Part shown: positions 41,141-50,335 of the stretch, in pieces
Numbering within the stretch: position 1 is the stretch's first letter
Layout: each line of letters opens with the position of its first letter
Source: an uncultured Eubacteriaceae bacterium
GTDB taxonomy: Bacteria > Bacillota > Clostridia > Eubacteriales > Eubacteriaceae
NCBI GenBank assembly: GCA_945867155.1
Contig: CAMBHL010000002.1
Span: 1-64,000, forward strand
Length of the DNA stretch: 64,000 nt
Direction: 5' to 3'
The notes under the pieces: model-generated
Told to the model about the DNA's origin: nothing
Seen by the model: the letters and a program-made list of their open reading frames with translations, nothing else
Database searches by the model: none
Program-made: the position numbers and the translations under genes

Positions 41141-42955
41141 ATGATTATAGCTGGGATTGACATCGGCAACGCGAGTACAGAAACTGCGCTGGCGAGAGTT
41201 GATCATCACAAGCCCGAATTTCTGGCCAGTGGCATTGTCGCGACAACCGGGATCAAGGGGACGCGGCAGAACATCCACGGCGTTTTCGCCTCCTTAAAGC
41301 AAGCCCTAGACAAAGCCAATTTAACGCTTGATGATGTGGAGCTGATTCGTTTAAACGAAGCAGCTCCTGTTATCGGCGATGTGGCGATGGAAACCATCAC
41401 AGAAACGATTATCACAGAATCCACCATGATCGGTCACAATCCATCCACCCCGGGTGGATTGGGAACCGGCGTCGGGGATACGATGAACATCCGCGATCTG
41501 CCAGCGGCGAAAGCCGGCGATGCGGTGATCGCCGTGATCCCGAGGGATGTTGATTTCGAAACCTCATCGAAGATGATCAACCGCGCTGTGGATGCAGGCA
41601 TTCACGTAAACGGCGCGATCGTTCAGAGAGATGACGGCGTTTTGATCAACAACCGCTTGAACAAAAAAATACCGATTGTAGATGAAGTCGCATTAATCGA
41701 CAAGGTGCCGATTGGCATGCGGGCGGCAGTAGAAGTTGCCGAACCGGGCAAGGTCATTGAACAGCTGTCGAACCCTTACGGGATTGCGACCGTTTTTGAC
41801 TTAAGCTCCGAAGAAACCAAACAGGTTGTGCCAATCTCAAGAGCCCTCATCGGGAACCGTTCAGCGGTCATTATTAAAACCCCGGCCGGGGATGTCAAAG
41901 AAAGAAAGATTCCGGCTGGTAAAATCATCATTCAAGGTGAAAACAAAAAAGCTGAAATCGCGGTGGATGCCGGTGCAGAAGAAATCATGGAAGCCCTCAG
42001 AAGCGTCCAGCCGGTCGAAGACGTCACCGGGGAACCGGGAACCAACGCCGGCGGCATGCTCGAAAGAGTGCGCCAGGTCATGTCCAACCTGACCAACCAG
42101 TCACCCCAGAACATTCAGATTCAGGATATTCTGGCTGTTGACACCTTCGTGCCTCAAAAGGTGCAGGGCGGGATGGCCAACGAATTTTCGATGGAAAATG
42201 CCGTTGGCATCGCGGCCATGGTCAAGGCGGACAAACTGCAGATGGGCATCATCGCGGAAGAACTGGAAAAAGAACTCAACGTCAAAGTGGAAGTCGGCGG
42301 TGTCGAAGCTGAAATGGCGATCCGCGGTGCCTTGACGACACCAGGGTCTGACAAGCCGATGGCCATTCTGGATATGGGTGCCGGGTCTACGGATGCGGCC
42401 ATCATCAACCGGGAAGGCAAGATCCACTACATTCACCTGGCGGGCGCCGGCAACATGGTCACCATGCTGATCGGTTCGGAACTGGGCATTGAAGACATGC
42501 ACACCGCCGAAGATATCAAAAAATATCCGGTGGCCAAAGTCGAAAGCTTGTTCCACATCCGTCACGAAGACGGTTCCGTACAGTTCTTTGAAAAGCAGCT
42601 CGATCCGCGGGTCTTCGCCCGTGTGGTCATCTTGACGCCGGACGGCATGGTGCCTCTGCCGGGCAATCTCACGGTAGAACGCGTTAAAACCGTGCGTCAG
42701 GAAGCCAAGAAAAAAGTTTTTGTGGTGAACGCCATCCGGGCCCTCGAAAGAGTCAGCCCCACAGGCAATGCTAGAGACATGGAATACGTCACAATGGTTG
42801 GCGGCTCCTCGCTGGATTTCGAAATCCCGCAGCTCATCACGGATGCCCTTTCGCGCTACTCCATCGTAGCCGGACGTGCGAACATCCGCGCAACTGAAGG
42901 ACCGAGAAATGCAGTGGCAACGGGACTCGTTCTCGCGTACTGCGAAGGTGAATGA
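41141..42955 (+). CDS. pduG: Diol dehydratase reactivase, large subunit
   Basis: The 604-residue Hsp70/actin-like ATPase exchanges damaged cobalamin in PduCDE. It starts with the nucleotide-binding GIDIGNASTETALA and has the second phosphate motif AILDMGAGSTDAAII. ATG 41141 is chosen for the perfect GGAGGA 5 bases upstream. It overlaps nothing but stands one base before pduH, giving coupled translation. Confidence 0.95.
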   Translation: MIIAGIDIGNASTETALARVDHHKPEFLASGIVATTGIKGTRQNIHGVFASLKQALDKANLTLDDVELIRLNEAAPVIGDVAMETITETIITESTMIGHNPSTPGGLGTGVGDTMNIRDLPAAKAGDAVIAVIPRDVDFETSSKMINRAVDAGIHVNGAIVQRDDGVLINNRLNKKIPIVDEVALIDKVPIGMRAAVEVAEPGKVIEQLSNPYGIATVFDLSSEETKQVVPISRALIGNRSAVIIKTPAGDVKERKIPAGKIIIQGENKKAEIAVDAGAEEIMEALRSVQPVEDVTGEPGTNAGGMLERVRQVMSNLTNQSPQNIQIQDILAVDTFVPQKVQGGMANEFSMENAVGIAAMVKADKLQMGIIAEELEKELNVKVEVGGVEAEMAIRGALTTPGSDKPMAILDMGAGSTDAAIINREGKIHYIHLAGAGNMVTMLIGSELGIEDMHTAEDIKKYPVAKVESLFHIRHEDGSVQFFEKQLDPRVFARVVILTPDGMVPLPGNLTVERVKTVRQEAKKKVFVVNAIRALERVSPTGNARDMEYVTMVGGSSLDFEIPQLITDALSRYSIVAGRANIRATEGPRNAVATGLVLAYCEGE

Positions 42956-42956
42956 T

Positions 42957-43322
42957 ATGAATCCCGGATTAGAAGCACCGAAACCAGAAATTGTGGTCTA
43001 CGCGATCCAGAATTCAGTGCCGAAGGACATCATCAGAGAAGTCCTTTTAGGAATTGAAGAAGAAGGCTTGCCTTATAAACAGGAAACGACGAAAAATCAG
43101 ATAACGGCTGAAGATTTAGCCTATAAAGCAGCGGAATCCTCTCATCTCGGTGTGGGCATCGGGATCGATCAGCATCAGATCGTCCTGCACTACATCAAAC
43201 TGAGAGGAGGCAAGCCGCTGTTTAGCATTTCAACGAATGAAGATGAAGAACATCTTCGTGCAATCGGCGCGAATGCCGCGCGGGTTGTCAAGCATATGCC
43301 GTTTAAAATGCTTGAAGCGTGA
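42957..43322 (+). CDS. pduH: Diol dehydratase reactivase, small subunit
   Basis: The 121-residue subunit resembles the beta fold of the dehydratase medium subunit and pairs with PduG for B12 release. Key stretches: PEIVVYAIQNSVPKDIIREVLLGIEEEGLPY and SHLGVGIGIDQHQIVLHY. The ATG lies one base after pduG's stop and the ribosome site (GAAGGTGA) is inside pduG. Confidence 0.93.
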   Translation: MNPGLEAPKPEIVVYAIQNSVPKDIIREVLLGIEEEGLPYKQETTKNQITAEDLAYKAAESSHLGVGIGIDQHQIVLHYIKLRGGKPLFSISTNEDEEHLRAIGANAARVVKHMPFKMLEA

Positions 43323-43352
43323 GTGCTGTAAACCGAAAGGAAGGAGAGTTCA

Positions 43353-43769
43353 ATGCGCCAATCAATTGGTTTTATTGAAGCCAAGGGACTAGCCACAGCC
43401 ATTGAAGCCGCTGACGCGGCGGTCAAGGCCGCGAACGTCTGTTTGTTGGGCATTGAGTCCAGTCGGGGCGGCGGCATGCATGTTGTCAAAGTATTGGGAG
43501 ATGTCGGCGCATGCAAAGCGGCGGTGCAGGCTGGCGAAGCAGCCTGCGACAAGGGAAACGGCTGCCAGTCAGCCATTGTCATTGCCCGCCCGTCGGACGG
43601 CTTGATGCCGATGGTCTACAACACCCAGACCAAAGGTTTTGATCCCGCTAATGTACGGGACAAATACTGGATGAAGTATTACTGGAACATTCCGACATTC
43701 GGCAGCCAGTTTGAACCCTCAAGGGGAACCAGAGCTGAAATGCCGGACCCGGTAGATAAGAAAAACTAA
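43353..43769 (+). CDS. pduK: Shell protein PduK-type (BMC domain with C-terminal extension)
   Basis: The 138-residue protein has a BMC domain (about 1-88: QSIGFIEAKGLATAIEAADAAVKAA) and a C-terminal extension of about 50 residues with aromatic residues and a charged end (YWMKYYWNIP). Salmonella PduK also carries an extension, there with a Cys-rich Fe-S type end; no such Cys cluster is seen here. Pore loop residues are ESSRGGGM, unlike PduA. It lies between pduH and the pduL-like gene as in Listeria. Confidence 0.88.
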   Translation: MRQSIGFIEAKGLATAIEAADAAVKAANVCLLGIESSRGGGMHVVKVLGDVGACKAAVQAGEAACDKGNGCQSAIVIARPSDGLMPMVYNTQTKGFDPANVRDKYWMKYYWNIPTFGSQFEPSRGTRAEMPDPVDKKN

Positions 43770-43810
43770 GCAATCTGGACTTGTCCTATCACAAGAAAGG
43801 AGAGCCGCAA

Positions 43811-44452
43811 ATGTACGATGAAAAACAGATCAGACAAATTGCAGCAGCTGTTTTGGAAGTCTTTAAACGCTGCCAGAAGGCGCCTGATCTCGTGAGCCTG
43901 GGCATTCCCAGTGCCCACATTTACTGCAGCCAGAAAACAGTCGAACAGCTGTTCGGTTCCCATGCCCAGCTCACAAGGGCAGCGGACCTGAACTCTTTTT
44001 ATTATGAAGAAGGCGTCGCGATCAGCGGCCCCAAAGGTTCGACTCATGGCTACATTTTCGGACCGCTGCTTGACGATGATCAGGACCCGATCATTGAATT
44101 GTCCCGATCGGAAAGCGAAGCCCTGGGGATTGATGCCCCGGTGCGGGAATCCCTCGACGATTATCAGTCAGGCGCGTGCAGAATTGTCGGGCCTTTAGGC
44201 GCAGTCGCCTGTGCAAAAGGCGCGATCATTCCCCGGCGAAGCCTTAATTTGCCGGACTACGCTGCAGAACAGCTGCAGCTCAAAGACAAGGACACGGTCT
44301 CTGTGAATACCCAGGGTGTGGACGGCACCATCTTTGAAAACGTCATTGTGAATGTCACGAATGACGGACGGCATGAACTGCTGCTCACCAAAGATGAAGC
44401 CCAGGCCGCGGGTCTGAAGCACGGAGACGATGTCAAAATCATGAAGAAATAG
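43811..44452 (+). CDS. PduL-like protein lacking the metal-binding histidines
   Basis: The 213-residue protein aligns along its length with the phosphotransacylase PduL: the N-terminal targeting helix (EKQIRQIAAAVLEVFKR), HIYCSQ where PduL has HVHLS, IELSRSESEALG, APVRES, and GPLGAV. But the metal site is broken: His36 and Glu96 remain, while Tyr38, Arg143, Leu145 and (by alignment) Leu191 replace histidines that bind the two metal ions in PduL. It is unlikely to make acyl-phosphate and may be a structural or inactive copy. ATG 43811 has AGGAGA upstream. The operon position is the one normally held by pduL. Confidence 0.8.
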   Translation: MYDEKQIRQIAAAVLEVFKRCQKAPDLVSLGIPSAHIYCSQKTVEQLFGSHAQLTRAADLNSFYYEEGVAISGPKGSTHGYIFGPLLDDDQDPIIELSRSESEALGIDAPVRESLDDYQSGACRIVGPLGAVACAKGAIIPRRSLNLPDYAAEQLQLKDKDTVSVNTQGVDGTIFENVIVNVTNDGRHELLLTKDEAQAAGLKHGDDVKIMKK

Positions 44453-44469
44453 CAGGGAGTAGCGTTTTA

Positions 44470-45294
44470 ATGGATTGGAAGAGCGGCAACGATACCATAT
44501 TAGCATTTGATGAGTTAATAAAAGAAAAACGGGTCGCCCCTTATGAAGGCCGGCTGAAAGTCGGCGTTGACCTCGGAACGGCGAATATCGTTGTGGCTGT
44601 TGTAGACGAAAACAACAAACCGGTCGCTGGGGCAACCCAGGGGGCGCATGTGGTCCGGGACGGCATTGTCGTCGATTATATCGGCGCAGTGGATATCGTC
44701 AAAGACCTGAAGCGTCAGCTTGAAGACCGGCTCGGCGTCGATCTCAGCAACGCGCCGGCGGCGACAGCAATCCCGCCAGGCATTATCGAAGGCAACACGA
44801 AGATCATCGCCAACGTTGTGGAATCGTGTGACTTTAATGTGACCAACGTGCTGGATGAACCGACAGCAGCGGCAACGGTGCTGGGCATCGAAAACGGCGC
44901 AGTGGTCGACGTGGGGGGCGGAACTACCGGGATTTCGATCCTGGATCACGGCAAAGTCGTGTTTACCGCAGACGAACCCACCGGCGGGACGCATATGAGC
45001 CTGGTCATCGCAGGGGCCTACCACATCAGTTTCGATGAAGCTGAGGACATGAAAATCCACGATGACGAAAGCAAAGTTTTCCCGCTGATTAAACCGACTG
45101 TTGAAAAAATGGCGGAAATCGTCAGACGCTACATCGACGGGTACAACGTCGATACCATTTACGTCGTCGGAGGGGCCTGCGAATTCAAGAAATTCGAAAG
45201 CGTCTTCGAACGGGAAATCGGCATCAAAACCGTCAAACCTGTAGAACCTTTACTGGTAACCCCCCTCGGGATTGCATTTAACTGCAAGCTCTGA
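44470..45294 (+). CDS. eutJ: EutJ-type Hsp70-like chaperone
   Basis: The 274-residue actin/Hsp70-fold protein has the phosphate-1 motif KVGVDLGTANIVVAVVD, LDEPTAAATVLG and phosphate-2 motif AVVDVGGGTTGISI. EutJ proteins are common in ethanolamine and propanediol compartment loci and are thought to help enzyme or cobalamin turnover, although the mechanism is not known. It follows the pduL-like gene by 17 bases. Confidence 0.9.
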   Translation: MDWKSGNDTILAFDELIKEKRVAPYEGRLKVGVDLGTANIVVAVVDENNKPVAGATQGAHVVRDGIVVDYIGAVDIVKDLKRQLEDRLGVDLSNAPAATAIPPGIIEGNTKIIANVVESCDFNVTNVLDEPTAAATVLGIENGAVVDVGGGTTGISILDHGKVVFTADEPTGGTHMSLVIAGAYHISFDEAEDMKIHDDESKVFPLIKPTVEKMAEIVRRYIDGYNVDTIYVVGGACEFKKFESVFEREIGIKTVKPVEPLLVTPLGIAFNCKL

Positions 45295-45339
45295 GGCGGC
45301 ATGAATTCGAGTTTATGAAATAAGAAATGTGGTGATCAA

Positions 45340-46179
45340 TTGGACTTAAAAGATTTGGTGAACAATGAAGACATGTTTAATCTTCTGGTTCAGCGGATCG
45401 TCGATGAAGTCATCAAACGGCTGAAGAATAGACCCAAAACCGCATTGGTTTGCTTTACAGGCGCTGTAATTGGCTACACGAACGGCCTGAATGCAATGGA
45501 AAAACTCCGCAAGGATGGATGGCAGCTTAAAGTTTTAGTGACGGACAGTTCGAAACAAGTCCTTGATCTTGAAAAAATACAGAAGACTTTAGGCGTCGAT
45601 CAGGTTTATACCAATGACAATGCATTTGAACTCAAAGACTTTGTCAAAACAGCCGATGCTGTGATTGTGCCGACTTTGACGATCAATACGGCCGCCAAAA
45701 TCGCCCACGGCATTGCAGACACACCGGTATTAACTTTGATCAGCCAGTCCATTATGGCAGGCAAGTCGTTCATCTGTGCCATTGACGGCGCAGACCCAGA
45801 CGATGAAGTCCGGGCACAGATCGGCATGGGGAAAGTTCCCGCCGGTTACCGCAAAGTGCTTCGGGACAACCTCGCCACCCTGGGTTCCTTTGGCTGGCAG
45901 CTCTGCGCCGCTGCAGATCTCTACGAAGTCTGCGCGGAAAAACCGGCAGAAGCCAATACCGCCGGCGCACCAGCAGCTGAAGTCAAACCCGCGGACCCGC
46001 AGCCGGCCGTATCCGCAGCTCCGGCCTGTGATGATGTGATTTTATCGCATATCGTCAGCCGGAAGGATTTAATGCCCCGCAAGGGACAGAAAGTCGTCAA
46101 AGTGAAAAAGGACGCGATTATCACGGCCTTTGCCGCTGAAACGGCCGAAGCGTACGGCATGCAGTTAGTCAGAGAGTAG
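45340..46179 (+). CDS. Compartment-associated flavoprotein-fold protein (Listeria lmo1162-like position)
   Basis: The 279-residue protein starts with TTG and opens with an encapsulation-like helix (MFNLLVQRIVDEVIKRLKN). Then comes a flavoprotein/Rossmann-like domain (about 30-180: ALVCFTGAVIGYTNGLNAM, ADAVIVPTLTINTAAKIAHGI), a Pro/Ala linker (about 195-230) and a C-terminal ISRKDLM-type piece. Listeria has a gene of this kind between eutJ and pduN. A PduM-like role or flavin binding is possible; the function is not known. The linker suggests two parts. Confidence 0.65.
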   Translation: MDLKDLVNNEDMFNLLVQRIVDEVIKRLKNRPKTALVCFTGAVIGYTNGLNAMEKLRKDGWQLKVLVTDSSKQVLDLEKIQKTLGVDQVYTNDNAFELKDFVKTADAVIVPTLTINTAAKIAHGIADTPVLTLISQSIMAGKSFICAIDGADPDDEVRAQIGMGKVPAGYRKVLRDNLATLGSFGWQLCAAADLYEVCAEKPAEANTAGAPAAEVKPADPQPAVSAAPACDDVILSHIVSRKDLMPRKGQKVVKVKKDAIITAFAAETAEAYGMQLVRE

Positions 46180-46188
46180 GTGAATGGG

Positions 46189-46491
46189 ATGCAGCTTGCA
46201 AAAGTCGTCGGAACCATCGTCTCTACTCAGAAAGATCAGCATTTGATGGGCTGTAAGTTGATGATCATCAAGAAAATTGATGAAAACGGCGAATACGAAA
46301 AGTATTCGAGCAACTCCACAGCCATCGCCGTTGATACCGTCGGCGCCGGAATCGGCGAAACCGTCATCGTCACACAAGGGAGTACGGCCCGTTTTGTTTA
46401 CGGCAACAAGACGACGCCTATGGATATGACGATTGTCGGGATTGTCGATGAAATTCAGACGTCGGCACCGGAAGTACAGAAAACACTATAG
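46189..46491 (+). CDS. pduN: Pentameric vertex protein PduN
   Basis: The 100-residue EutN/CcmL-family protein closes the shell vertices as pentamers. It has MQLAKVVGTIVSTQKD, the LMGCKLMIIKKID strand and GAGIGETVIVTQGSTAR. ATG 46189 is chosen over GTG 46180 because AGGTGA lies 5 bases upstream and this start fits the family. One copy is enough for the twelve vertices, so this is an essential shell part. Confidence 0.95.
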   Translation: MQLAKVVGTIVSTQKDQHLMGCKLMIIKKIDENGEYEKYSSNSTAIAVDTVGAGIGETVIVTQGSTARFVYGNKTTPMDMTIVGIVDEIQTSAPEVQKTL

Positions 46492-46506
46492 CAGAGGAGA
46501 AAGAGA

Positions 46507-47514
46507 ATGCCCAATGTCTATACCCGAACCGGGGATAAAGGGTCAACGGGCCTGTTTGGCGGCAGCCGGATCTCGAAAGACGATGTCCGGATCGAAGCCT
46601 ACGGGACCATGGACGAAGCTCAGGCTTTTATCGGCTTGGCTGCGTCTCTGACCAAAGACGAAGAAATTCGAAATATCCTTCTGCACATTGAAGAAAGAAT
46701 CTACGTTTTGGAAGCCGAACTGGCCAGCGATGACCGCGGGAAAAACATGCTCAAGGACAAGGTCGAACAATCGGACATCGATCAGATGGAAAAGCAGATT
46801 GATCATTATCTGCAGATTGTCGGCAAGCAGACGAAGTTTGTGATTCCGGGCAGAAATCCCGCCTCCGCAGCGCTGCACACGGCGAGAGCTGTGGTGCGCC
46901 GGGGAGAAAGACGGATCGTGACTTACGAAGCTCAGGATCCGGGGCTGAGACCGGAAGTGGTCAAATTCGTCAACCGTCTCTCCGATTTGCTCTTTACATT
47001 GGCGAGGGTTGAAGAATTTGAACAGGATATTCGGGACGTAGCGGAAAAGGGTATGAAGGATCAAGATCAAGTCAGTGCAGGCGCTGTTGAAACGTCTGAA
47101 GACGACAACGAACTGCTGCTCGTGCTCGCAAAACGGGCGGCGGCAGGTGCAAGGGTCAAGGCCCGGGAACTGGGCGTGCCCATTGTCTTCTCGGCGGTTG
47201 ACCGCGGCGGCAACCTGGCTTATTACGAACGAATGAAAGATTCCCTCATCGCCAGCATCGATATCTCCCAGAACAAGGCGTTCACCGCGAATGCGCTGAA
47301 ATGCCCGACGGAAGACATTCAGGATCTGGCCAAGGAAGGCAGTCCTTTATTCGGCATTCAGTTTACGAATCAAAACCGCATTGTGACCTTTGGCGGAGGT
47401 TATCCGTTGATCGTCGATGGCAAACAGATCGGAGCGATCGGAGTCAGCGGCGGAACTGCCGACGAAGATATGGCCATTGCCAAAGCCGGCCTTGCGGTGT
47501 TGCAGAATCATTGA
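46507..47514 (+). CDS. pduO: ATP:cob(I)alamin adenosyltransferase fused to a GlcG/HbpS domain
   Basis: The 335-residue protein has an N-terminal PduO-type adenosyltransferase (about 1-185: YTRTGDKGSTGLFGG, FVIPGRNPASAALHTARAVVRRGER, VNRLSDLLFTLAR) and a C-terminal GlcG/PduO-C domain (about 200-335), which in some homologues binds haem or corrinoid. It regenerates adenosylcobalamin for PduCDE, taking cob(I)alamin from PduS. The length equals full PduO of Salmonella. Confidence 0.95.
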   Translation: MPNVYTRTGDKGSTGLFGGSRISKDDVRIEAYGTMDEAQAFIGLAASLTKDEEIRNILLHIEERIYVLEAELASDDRGKNMLKDKVEQSDIDQMEKQIDHYLQIVGKQTKFVIPGRNPASAALHTARAVVRRGERRIVTYEAQDPGLRPEVVKFVNRLSDLLFTLARVEEFEQDIRDVAEKGMKDQDQVSAGAVETSEDDNELLLVLAKRAAAGARVKARELGVPIVFSAVDRGGNLAYYERMKDSLIASIDISQNKAFTANALKCPTEDIQDLAKEGSPLFGIQFTNQNRIVTFGGGYPLIVDGKQIGAIGVSGGTADEDMAIAKAGLAVLQNH

Positions 47515-47544
47515 AACTAGATTTATTTTTAGGAGGAAGGCAGT

Positions 47545-48960
47545 ATGAATATTGATACAGCTGGTATCGAAGCAATCGTTAAAAGAGTAATGACATCTAT
47601 CGACGCAGCTAACGGTGTTGCACCAGCAGCCCAGGATGCCAAGGGCAAAGACGGCATTTTTGAAGATATGGAAGACGCCATCGCCGCAGCTCAGGCAGCA
47701 TGGAACGACTACAAGATGCGTCCGCTGTCACTGCGTTACAAAATCATCGACGAAATCCGCAAAACCTTTACGAAGAAAGAAACCGTTGAAACCATTGTCA
47801 ACATGGCTGTTGAAGAAACCGGCATGGGCAATGTTGAAGACAAATTGACAAAAGCGTATCTGTGTGCTGAAAGAACACCAGGTATGGAAGATCTCCAGGC
47901 CAACTGCTGGACTGGCGACGAAGGGTTAACCTTACTTGAACTTTCACCATTCGGCGTGATCGGTGCCATCTGCCCGTCCACAAACCCGAATGAAACCATC
48001 GTCAACAACTCCATCAGCATGCTGGCTGCTGGGAACGCGATTGTTTTCGCTCCCCACCCAGGCGCACTCCAGACTTCTCTGTACTGCGTAAGACTGGTCA
48101 ACCAGGCCATTGAAGCAGCAGGCGGCCCGGCAAACTTGGTCGTTTCAACAGAACATCCGACCATGGATTCTGCAAACGTCATGATGCATCATCCTGATGT
48201 CAGACTCCTGTGCGCAACAGGCGGCCCTGGCGTTGTTCACGCAGTTCTGTCCAGCGGCAAGAAAGCCATCGGCGCTGGCCCTGGCAACCCGCCGGCACTG
48301 GTCGACGAAACTGCAGATATCGAAAAAGCAGCTAAAGACATCATTGACGGCTGCACCTTCGACAACAACCTGCCGTGTATCGCTGAAAAAGAAGTCGTCG
48401 TCGTCGACCAGGTCGCGGATTACCTGATCTTCAACATGAAGAAGAACGGCGCTTTCGAAATCAAAGACAGAAAAGTTCTCGATGACCTGGCTGCGATGGT
48501 CGCACCGGACGGCCGCGTTTCCCGCGACTATGTCGGCAAGAGCGCAAAATACATCGCCAAAGCTGCTGGCATCGACGTACCGGAAGATACGAGAGTGCTC
48601 ATCGGCGAACTGCCGGCTGACCACCCATTGGTTCAGATCGAACTCATGATGCCGATCCTCGGGATCGTCCGCGTCGACAACGTCGACGAAGGGATCGACC
48701 TGGCCTGCGAATTGGAACACGGCAACCGCCACACGGCAACCATGCACTCCAAGAATGTCGACGCCTTGTCCAAGATGTCCAAGAAGATCGCTTCCACGAT
48801 CTTTGTCAAGAACGGTCCTTCCTACGCAGGACTCGGTGTTGGCGGCGAAGGTTATCCGACCTTTACCATTGCCGGCCCGACTGGTGAAGGCTTAACCTCA
48901 GCAAAGACATTCGCAAGAAGAAGAAGATGCGTACTCTGCGACGCCTTCAACATTAAATAA
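47545..48960 (+). CDS. pduP: CoA-acylating propionaldehyde dehydrogenase with encapsulation peptide
   Basis: The 471-residue enzyme converts propionaldehyde, CoA and NAD to propionyl-CoA and NADH. The N-terminal helix NIDTAGIEAIVKRVMTSIDAA and the following linker are the classic PduP encapsulation peptide. The catalytic Cys lies in FDNNLPCIAEKE. It has TGEGLTSAKTFARRRRCVLCDAF at the end. A strong AGGAGG site and biased codons suggest high expression. The paralogue at 31.9 kb lacks the targeting helix. Confidence 0.95.
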   Translation: MNIDTAGIEAIVKRVMTSIDAANGVAPAAQDAKGKDGIFEDMEDAIAAAQAAWNDYKMRPLSLRYKIIDEIRKTFTKKETVETIVNMAVEETGMGNVEDKLTKAYLCAERTPGMEDLQANCWTGDEGLTLLELSPFGVIGAICPSTNPNETIVNNSISMLAAGNAIVFAPHPGALQTSLYCVRLVNQAIEAAGGPANLVVSTEHPTMDSANVMMHHPDVRLLCATGGPGVVHAVLSSGKKAIGAGPGNPPALVDETADIEKAAKDIIDGCTFDNNLPCIAEKEVVVVDQVADYLIFNMKKNGAFEIKDRKVLDDLAAMVAPDGRVSRDYVGKSAKYIAKAAGIDVPEDTRVLIGELPADHPLVQIELMMPILGIVRVDNVDEGIDLACELEHGNRHTATMHSKNVDALSKMSKKIASTIFVKNGPSYAGLGVGGEGYPTFTIAGPTGEGLTSAKTFARRRRCVLCDAFNIK

Positions 48961-48977
48961 TCAGAGGAGAGTTGCAT

Positions 48978-50297
48978 ATGAGCTTGGTTGACAAAGTAAA
49001 AAGCGCCGGCATTGTCGGTGCAGGCGGGGCCACTTTCCCGACCCACGTCAAAATAGATGCTACGGCAGATGTCGTCATTGTCAACGGTGCTGAATGCGAA
49101 CCTCTGCTTCGAGTTGATCAACAATTGATGGATTTGAGAGCTTCCGATTTACTGGAAGCTCTCAACATGGTCGTCGAACACACGAAAGCCAAAGAAGGCA
49201 TTATCGGCTTAAAGAAAAAATACGTGCCGGCGATCAATAAGCTCAATTCACTTTTGCCGAAATATCCGAAACTGAAACTGCACATCATGAACAATTTCTA
49301 CCCGGCCGGCGACGAACAAACCCTCGTCTACGAATGCACCGGGAAAATCGTTCCTGAAGGCGGTATTCCTTTGGCCGTTGGCGCACTGGTCATGAACGTT
49401 GAAACTTTGCTGAATCTTCACGACTGTGTCACTGAAGACAAGCCGGTGATCGACAAATATCTGACGGTGACAGGCAACGTCAAACGCCGGATCACGACAA
49501 AGGTGCCTTTGGGCATCACGGTGAAAGAAGCCCTGGCTCTGGCCGGCGGCCCGACCATCAGTGATTATGTCATCATCAACGGCGGTCCGATGATGGGAAA
49601 AATCGTTTCCGAAGATTCCTACATCACCAAGGGCACCAAAGGACTCATCGTCCTGCCGAAGGATCATTATCTGATTCACTCGAAAACAAGAAGCTTCCAG
49701 CGCTCTTTGAAATTAGCGGCAAATTACTGTATGCAGTGCAGTCTGTGTACGGAAGTCTGCCCGAGACACAACTTAGGCCACCATCTGGAACCCCACAAGA
49801 TGATGCGCATTGCGGCGTACGCGTCGACCTGCGACAATGTCGCCCTGCCGACCAACGCTTATCTGTGCTGCGACTGCGGGCTGTGCCAGTATGCGTGCGT
49901 GATGGACCTCCAGCCTTGGAAGGTCAACGAATTCCTCAAAGGGGAACTCAAGAAGAACGGGATCAAGAATCCCCATCACGAACAGCCGAAATCGGCCAAT
50001 CCTTTCATCGAAGACCGGCGTTTCAACGTCCATCGTCTGACCAAACGCTTAGGTTTGGAAGAATTTGACAAGGATGCCCCGATGGAACCGTGCAAGAAAC
50101 AGTTTAAAGAAGTCCATCTCCAGATGTCTCAACACATTGGAGCACCAGCAAAACCGGTTGTCGCTGTCGGCGACGAAGTCAAACGGGGCCAGCTGGTCGG
50201 AGAAATTCCGGAAGGGGCTTTGAGTGCTCGTATTTTCTCCAGCATTGACGGGAAAGTCACCGCGGTTGAAAACGGTGTCGTCACTGTTAAAGCTTGA
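48978..50297 (+). CDS. pduS: Cobalamin reductase PduS (flavin/Fe-S)
   Basis: The 439-residue RnfC-like flavoprotein reduces cob(II)alamin for PduO and can oxidise NADH. It has the GAGGATFPTHVK nucleotide region, NGAECEPLL, two 4Fe-4S motifs (CMQCSLCTEVCP and CCDCGLCQYACVM) and a biotinyl-like C-terminal domain (PAKPVVAVGDEVKRGQLVG). ATG 48978 has AGAGGAGA upstream. It follows pduP by 17 bases. Confidence 0.95.
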   Translation: MSLVDKVKSAGIVGAGGATFPTHVKIDATADVVIVNGAECEPLLRVDQQLMDLRASDLLEALNMVVEHTKAKEGIIGLKKKYVPAINKLNSLLPKYPKLKLHIMNNFYPAGDEQTLVYECTGKIVPEGGIPLAVGALVMNVETLLNLHDCVTEDKPVIDKYLTVTGNVKRRITTKVPLGITVKEALALAGGPTISDYVIINGGPMMGKIVSEDSYITKGTKGLIVLPKDHYLIHSKTRSFQRSLKLAANYCMQCSLCTEVCPRHNLGHHLEPHKMMRIAAYASTCDNVALPTNAYLCCDCGLCQYACVMDLQPWKVNEFLKGELKKNGIKNPHHEQPKSANPFIEDRRFNVHRLTKRLGLEEFDKDAPMEPCKKQFKEVHLQMSQHIGAPAKPVVAVGDEVKRGQLVGEIPEGALSARIFSSIDGKVTAVENGVVTVKA

Positions 50298-50335
50298 GAA
50301 ATGCGCTGAATGATGCATAAAGAAAGAGTGGAAAT

